The notes under the pieces are model-generated. The model was given only the letters and a program-made list of their open reading frames with translations, was not told the origin of the DNA and did no database searches. Shown piece after piece: positions 58,215 to 64,000 of a DNA stretch of 64,000 bases. Position 1 is the first letter of the stretch, and the number at the start of each line of letters is the position of its first letter. Source of the DNA: Symsagittifera roscoffensis (Eukaryota > Xenacoelomorpha > Acoela > Convolutidae). The stretch covers positions 51,207,581 through 51,271,580 of the forward strand of contig NC_087066.1 in NCBI RefSeq assembly GCF_963678635.1, in the 5' to 3' direction. Made by a program: the position numbers and the translations under genes.

Positions 58215-58690
58215 ATCAGTTTAATCATTTGATAGCTTGGCTGATTAGAAATTCGATTTTCTTTGTTCCGAGGCGAGGACTCCGCCTGAGTTGGCAAAGG
58301 TCCTAATTTTGATTCTGGCCAGAGCCAGTTTTTTCTTCAAACGAAAAATATTCGGCTTCAAAAAATAGTTGGCCTATTGTTTGTCTGCTTATGCTTTGAC
58401 GGCTTAGTGGTCACTTCATTGATTTTTTTCTGCACTAAAAGCAATTTTTATTGTAATTGTAAGTGTTTGCGATGAAGATTAGCAAAAGTTATCAATAGGA
58501 ATGTAGATTTTTTGATCAAACAATCTATTTAACAAAAACAATTGCATCATTTGATAGCTTGGCTTCTAAAAATCAAACTTCTAAGCTTCTTTGGCAAAGT
58601 TGTTCTGGAGACGGTAAAGATTCGATAAATGTTCCGTTTCAAAAAAAAATTGTTGGCCTATTGCTTGTGGCCATGTTGCCACATTACGGA
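58215..58690 (+). repeat. direct repeat, two diverged copies
   Basis: ATCATTTGATAGCTTGGCT at about 58224 and 58543 is followed in both copies by TTGGCAAAG and then by TTGTTGGCCTATTGCTTGT or AGTTGGCCTATTGTTTGTC. Spacing about 320 bp. The open frame at 58559-58849 lies in the second copy and lacks an ATG start. Confidence 0.6.
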
Positions 58691-60511
58691 TTTGTTTGTG
58701 TTTTAAACATTGTTCCTAGTCATTTTGGTATTTTCATTTTTGCTGGTTTTTCGGTTACAGATTTTATTTGCCTCATTTGTTTCAGTGTATGTTTCATCGG
58801 CTTACGGGCCATATTTTTGTCGTTTAAAAGAAGAAATAGTTTTTCTTAAATCATTTTGTGTGATTCAAGAGGGTGTGTGTGGGGAGGGTGTATAAAGTTT
58901 CAGCGTTTAAGAATTTCATCAGTTCTTTATGACAACAGTTTTTCTTTCGGCTCAACGGGATTTTATCCACTTTTTTGCCTCTTCTCGAAGAATGGTTGTT
59001 AAAACATTTAACAATGGCGATCTCTGCACGTCTTTTGTTAAATTATAGCATCGTTACAGGCAATTTTTAAAATTTTTGTAGTTCTGTTTTTTTTTCTGTT
59101 TAGTAGCTTGCAAGGCTGTATTTGTATTTAGGTAATTCGAGTTTGTTAAGTATGAGAAAATTGATTTCTCCTTCAAGAGAATTCATCTCTTTTTTACTCA
59201 AAACTAAGATCATGATTAGATATCACTTGATGTCACGAGCTATCACGCGATATATCACCAGATCAGACCACAATCCACGCATAACTTGTCATATATATGG
59301 AAGAAGGTTTGCTACTACTATAGTGCTCTCTAATTAAACTGTTAATTGATACCCTGTTTTGCTGCGCACTAGTGATAAAGTTCAAAAACTAGTTTTGTAA
59401 CCAAATTTGAATGAATAATCCCCAACCACGCTGCTTAAGTTTTTCATCCAATCAGGTTTGAGATTCGTCAAATTTTTCTGGTGGGGCGCATACCAGCAGT
59501 GTGGGGGTTGATTGTAAGCGTGAAGCGTCGTATTATCATGCGATAACCAAAACAAGTGCTGCTGAACTCGAAGCATGTGCGTGCACTGCTCCAATTTGAA
59601 GAATATAGTTAGTCGTAGCACTTCCCTAATAGTTTGCAGGATCAGTTTGTTGATCATTTTGCCCGATTGAATTGGATACTGCGCTTGAAGTATTATCGGA
59701 ATCTTGAGATGTTAGGAAAATTAGTGGAGCTTCGTTTTGATCTTCTGTGGTTTTCTAAAAACTTCAAACAACCCTAATATAGCTGATTTTTTTGCGCTTC
59801 AGGATATTTTATATTAATACTCAAAGCAGAATAATACCAAAGGCGCCTTTTAAAATTCTTTGAGTTGGTCGGCCGAAAAGTACCAACTCTGTAACCATTT
59901 GGATGGCTAAGAGATTGTGATTTACTGAGAAAAGTGTCTGCTCTCTGAAACAGCAATCGAAAAAAGGTGAGAAAGTTTTAGTGTATATGTTTTATGCTCA
60001 GATCATATATATCAACATTTCATCTCAATCTGTTATATGTTCAAAAGCGAGTTTTACTAATTGTTATATAATTTGAGCGTTTTCAGCCTAAAATTTTTGG
60101 ATTTTAAGCTATGGCCGTCTTTTGAATTTAAAGTGTAAATCAGCTACTTAAATTTTATAACCAAAATAATATGTGTAAGATGAAGCTTGTATTTTCTTGT
60201 CTAAGCATACAGATACAGGCTGTTTGGTTTGATAAGCTCTCCGTATATGGTCTTTCGTTAAAATAAACACCGAACATTAATAAAACTTAGTCTTAAAATG
60301 CTCTAATAAGCACAGAATGGCATTCAAACATATCTAATGCAGTTATGAATGGCCTTAGGTCTATAAGAATTTTTCAGGTTCAGTTCAAGTTTCTTTGCTA
60401 AAAGTTAAGTGAAATTCACTCTCCAATTCCGAAAGAAGAAATGGCGCAAAAAACTTGCTCGATTTATTTTCAGAAAACGCGGTTTGACTGGTGACTCTTT
60501 TTATAGTTCAA
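58691..60511. other. gene-free stretch
   Basis: AT-rich, no supported exon or recognised repeat. Confidence 0.4.
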
Positions 60512-61047
60512 AAAAGACTGCTCGTATCAGGGCGAAGCACTGAATGTCCGACTGCCTTTTAAGGTTTATGGAGCAGTAATAACATTTTAAAATTCAATGA
60601 AATTAAATACAATCAAAAAAAAATTTCTAAAATTTGAAATTTTTTATGAAAATCATCCCCCCACACGCCATATAAAGTACAAAACAATAAATTTTGCTTC
60701 TAGTAACAATTGAATAAAGGCAAATAAGCTTCTTTCAACCAAATTTGGAACGATTTCTAAGACGGATTAACTCTCCGCTTACGCGTTACTAGAGCGAAAA
60801 ATATCGCGCGTTAATTGTCCCAAATTGACCAAAATGGCAATCTTCAAATCCCCGTGACTTTGCGAAAAATGATCACAGGTGAAATATCTTTTCAAATTTG
60901 AGCTCAGGACAACAATACCTTTCGAATGATGTAAAAAAAAATCCGTCAAAAATGGCTAGTTAAAAAGTCGAAATTTGTCTGAAGAAAAAAAAACCCACCC
61001 CGAGCACAAATATTCCGTTACTTTCGTATCGAAAGTCGGAACAATAA
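60512..61047 (-). mobile_element. full-length GTTCCGACT-family element
   Basis: Reverse complement of 25405-25898 over its whole length: starts AAAGACTGCTCGTATCAGGG, passes CCCCACACGCCATATAAAG, GATTAACTCTCCGCTTACGC and GATCACAGGTGAAATATC, and ends CTTTCGTATCGAAAGTCGGA, then ACAATAAT. No ORF. Confidence 0.8.
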
Positions 61048-61056
61048 TCCTTCTGT

Positions 61057-61330
61057 TGCAAGGACAGCAAATTCCACTATTAAAGAGGAAAAGTAAAACT
61101 GTCATGAAAAAGGTGATCAACGTTTGGTTTTGCAAGTGCATTTTGTTTTTTTAAGTTTTCCATCAAAATAAGAAATTTACACATGGATCAAGTTCTCTCA
61201 AATTGGGTTAATTTATCAGTAAAATCTCATTCACAATTTTTTTTGAATTCAAATAGGTTTAAGATCATATAATTTTTTCTTTGAAATTTGAAGGTTTTTC
61301 AAAAACAGGTCAGTTTTTTTTATGTTTCTT
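61057..61330 (+). repeat. dispersed repeat, sister of 48528-48775
   Basis: GCAAATTCCACTATTAAAG, AAAGGTGATCAACGTTTGG, ACACATGGATCAAGTTCTCT, TCTCATTCACAATT and TTTTTTCTTTGAAATTTG, in the same order as the copy at 48528. Confidence 0.7.
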
Positions 61331-62029
61331 TGCGTTCATTGATTTTTTTAAACGGTCCGTTTTGGTATTTTCGCTGCATCCTGAAAGGACACTGTATGTT
61401 CTTGTCTTTGAAAATTGGCAAAAAATTTAAGTTTTTAAATCCAGGCTACATTGCTTTGCATGAAAAAAAAAGTTTTTTTATTTTGAGCGCTTATAAATGG
61501 TATTTTTTGAAAACTTTCGGTGTAAGTTTTATGGTTTGAGACTCTTTTGTCCTTTCTCAATTTTGGGGCTGGAAAGTTTTGTTTCCCCGTTTCTCAAGGG
61601 CCATTTTTGCGTGATGTTTGTATATTTCCTTTCATTGCTTAGATGAAGCTCAGCTGCTGTATGCTGGTCATTAAAAAAAAAACATTTTAATTGCTTTTTT
61701 GTGTTTTTCTTTTAGCTTTACAAGAAAAAAGCGTACACTGAGATGCAAAGAAACAGATGTATGTCACAAATTTAATTGCTGACTCTAGATTCGTTGAAAA
61801 TTTTCACTTTAAAATTGTTTCATTTCAAAAAAGGTAAAATGTACACTTTCTAGAAAAAGGGCGTATTGATAAGCACGCGTGGCTAGTAGCATGCGCTAGC
61901 TGCTTTGATTACTTTCATTACTTGCAACACAGCTTATTCTTTCCATATTTTTTAAAATAATTTGTTTCCTTGATGGAATGAAAGGTAACTCTTGGCCTAA
62001 AAGATTTCCTCTGTCTGTAAATGAGTCTC
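61331..62029. other. gene-free stretch
   Basis: AT-rich, no supported exon. Confidence 0.4.
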
Positions 62030-62455
62030 CAAAATTTTCAACCAAAGTTTTACCGGAAAAATAGCTTTTCAATTGATCAAGAATAATGCTGAAACTACTT
62101 CGTTAATTGATGAGGTATATATATCACAAGAAGCCTCTTACACAGCCCAACAAAGCTCAAGAAGGGTTAGATCTCCAAAAACCAGTATAAAAGAAAATAT
62201 TTTTGCTTGATATTCAAGAAACGTGATTTTTACTATGTAAACCCAAAATCTTTGATAAAAAACAAGTTTTAAACAATTTACTCAAAATTTTTGGAGATTT
62301 AGCCCTTCTAGAACTTTGTTGGGCTGTGTGATAGGCTTCTTGTGATATATATACCTCATCAATTAACGAAGTAGTTTCAGCGTAATTCTTGATTAATTGA
62401 GAAAAGTCAAAATGACCCATTTTCGGGGTAAAATTTAGGTTGAGAATTTCGGAGA
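62030..62455. repeat. foldback, arms about 155 bp, spacer about 100 bp
   Basis: Left arm (about 62030-62185) contains AACTACTTCGTTAATTGATG, AGGTATATATATCACAAG and CACAGCCCAACAAAG. The right arm (about 62278-62455) contains their reverse complements, CTTTGTTGGGCTGTG, CTTGTGATATATATACCT and CATCAATTAACGAAGTAGTT. The arms differ by scattered substitutions and small indels. Confidence 0.88.
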
Positions 62456-62626
62456 AAAAATTGCATCATATTAATTCTAATGAAATTTGAAGCAACTTTT
62501 GTTCCCTTCACAATCTTAACCCAATTTAAGGAAAACGTGTTTGAAAAATCAAGTTTTGATCGTTTTGTTCGGATAATTTAAATCAGTATTGTATAATGCA
62601 AAGATGACCCACACGGCTACGTAGCA

Positions 62627-62738
62627 AAAAAAGACAGATCAGAAGCCAATCAGAATCAAGAAACGAAAATGATTCGTACGTTTCTTTTCTTATCTCGATT
62701 CTGATTAGCTTACGAAGGTCTCTGACATGTTGTCTTTT
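62627..62738. mobile_element. short palindromic MITE, relative of 30430-30622
   Basis: AAGACAGATCAGAAGCCAAT, CAGAATCAAGAAACGAAAA and TTTCTTTTCTTATCTCGATT, CTGATTAGCTTACGAAGGTC, TTGTCTTT form inverted arms around TGATTCGTACG. The AATCAGAAT / ATTCTGATT core is shared with 30430-30622. Confidence 0.65.
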
Positions 62739-63257
62739 TGATCGCGCTCCACGCACGCACACACACATGTCTGTTGATTCCGCTGTCCCATGATTGTAAG
62801 TTTAACATGCAATTTTTTAATTCATTTTTTAACTGACTTTTAAGTAAAGATTAAAGCATGTTTTTCGACTTCGTTTACGAGTGCAGACGATTGATAATAA
62901 GAGTAAACGCCAATATTTGGTTTCTTTTTAATACCGTTTGTTTAAGTGAGATTTGATTCTTATTAAAATGCGTGTGAAGTATTTTATTATGGACTTGTGT
63001 GGTCAAAATACACAACCAGCTTCGGGCGTATAAATTTTTTTGATTCAAGTCCAAATATTCGCCTACTCGCTTTGCTGTGTTAAATAAAAACAAGTTGTAA
63101 GTATGTGCATGTTTTAAATTAAACATATATTCATTTTTAATCATTTGGTTCAAACTCAAAACTTAACTCTGTTAATTCTTAGCTGCATTGTTTAAGCATA
63201 GAAAATGATCGCTGATTAAAATCACATTGATATTGAGTAAAAAAGTCCTTTTGAAAA
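62739..63257. other. upstream region of the CUB-like gene
   Basis: A short CACACACA run near 62757, then AT-rich sequence. It probably contains the promoter or 5' UTR of the next gene, but no motif is distinctive. Confidence 0.4.
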
Positions 63258-63916
63258 ATGACAGATCTCGGTTTTAAGCCGTATGAAGCTTTGTCATCAC
63301 AGGGGCTAAGGAGGGTTTATATTATTTTAATTTGGGTGCTTTTTGGGCTAGTTTTGACTGGAAATGCGCAAACGCCGTGCTCTAATGGAGTTACCATAAA
63401 CGTGGGCGCTACGATCGAGACGGGTTACATAGTATCGAATAACTGGTTTGCATCGCGTGGACAGACTGTAGGAAAAGCTGAAGATTTTCCTAGCGGCAGT
63501 TTCCTTGGAACTGCTACCCAATCCGAGCAGAGAAGCGCAGAGCCTGAAGATTGCTCTTACGTCATCCAGGCACCTCAAGGGTACCACGTGCAAGTTGCGT
63601 TGCTTGCTGTTGGCTTGGCAGAAGGCAGAAGTATTCCATGCGCGGACTTTATCGAGTTGGTCGGCACTGGTGGGGGTCCATCTTTCAATGGAGATGCACA
63701 ATACTGTTCTTCTGGACCATGGAGACCTGACATAACCAATAACTTAGTATTACAGTACACCGATCCAAATACTTATTTGGTAGATTCTGCAAGTATCCTT
63801 GTTGCTCCAGCGGACGCGCCTGTGTTTTGCTCACATGATACGAATGTTACGGTGAATGTTTTCAACGCGGCTACCAACACGGACACTGCTTACATTGGAT
63901 TCGTCGTAGCCTTCAG
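63258..63916 (+). CDS. secreted or membrane CUB-like protein, first coding exon (partial gene)
   Basis: ATG at 63258 in good context (AAAAATGA) opens 219 codons. Residues 1-19 are polar, and 20-38 (VYIILIWVLFGLVLTGNAQ) form a signal peptide or signal anchor. From Cys41 on, the sequence looks extracellular: residues about 60-210 resemble a CUB domain, with CSYVIQAPQGYHVQVALLAV, CADFIELVGTGG, a YCSSG segment and a VFCSHDTNVTVNV region, and spaced cysteines. The exon ends at GCCTTCAG before GTACAAA (63916, phase 2). Reading on gives an intron-like AT-rich run and a stop at 63959, so I prefer the splice. The rest of the gene is beyond the window. GC content is well above the flanks. Partner and role are unknown. 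Confidence 0.75.
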
Positions 63917-64000
63917 GTACAAAATTATATTTTTACTTCTGAAATCGCTAGGCCTGTAAGTGAGTTTGCGCTCCATGAAGCAGGTACTTAAAGCATAAAC

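Noticed and set aside
58559-58849. 96-codon hydrophobic frame resembling a membrane protein
   Set aside because: It starts at TTG, lies within a local direct repeat, and its hydrophobicity is expected from T-rich sequence.
63348-63760. - strand open frames opposite the CUB-like exon
   Set aside because: Antisense shadows. The + strand frame has the signal peptide, cysteine pattern and donor site.

Overview
This window looks like AT-rich, repeat-dense nuclear DNA from an animal, most likely an invertebrate. Coding exons end at GT and begin after pyrimidine tracts ending in AG. The retroelements are animal-type (a CR1/L2-group LINE and two Penelope-like elements), and the host proteins are metazoan-type (a B-box/NHL TRIM-like protein and a secreted CUB-like protein). 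I cannot name the species. No bacterial-style operons, CRISPR arrays, rRNA or convincing tRNA genes were seen. A 200-base run of N (17059-17258) marks an assembly gap.

Host genes are sparse, and all that I can support lie on the + strand. They are: the end of a coding exon at the left edge (1-123); a TRIM-like protein with two B-boxes, a coiled coil and NHL/beta-propeller repeats, encoded mostly by one large last exon (3039-4669); a four-exon gene whose splice phases fit and which predicts a 268-residue acidic, coiled-coil, Ser/Thr/Asn-rich protein that I do not recognise (44524-53969); and the 5' end of a secreted CUB-like protein running off the right edge (63258-63916). A possible TATA-type first exon lies at 27905-28052.

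Most of the rest is mobile DNA in several layers. At 14688-16745 (+) and 36892-39220 (-) are two decayed Penelope-like elements, each with a reverse transcriptase, a GIY-YIG nuclease and, unexpectedly, a PHD-like zinc finger lodged between RT motifs B and C. A decayed LINE with its own PHD-bearing ORF1, endonuclease, RT and a (TAG)n tail lies at 39294-42985 (-), directly next to the second Penelope element. Around these are many non-autonomous DNA elements: a family starting CAGGGGCGGATC (about ten copies or fragments), a short family with GGATCTTGTTAAC-type ends and 8-bp target duplications, a family with TTTTAGCAGAC-type ends and a 10-bp duplication, a GTTCCGACT family, a CCCGGGTTGACC foldback, and several palindromes.

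The most striking structures are a near-perfect palindrome with arms of about 220 bp and almost no loop (51861-52305), immediately followed by a second hairpin (52300-52450), both inside the last intron of the four-exon gene; and the PHD finger shared by the two Penelope-like elements, which may be an undescribed architecture. A 2.7-kb island with a different base skew and a 195-codon open frame (33650-36360) is also unexplained.
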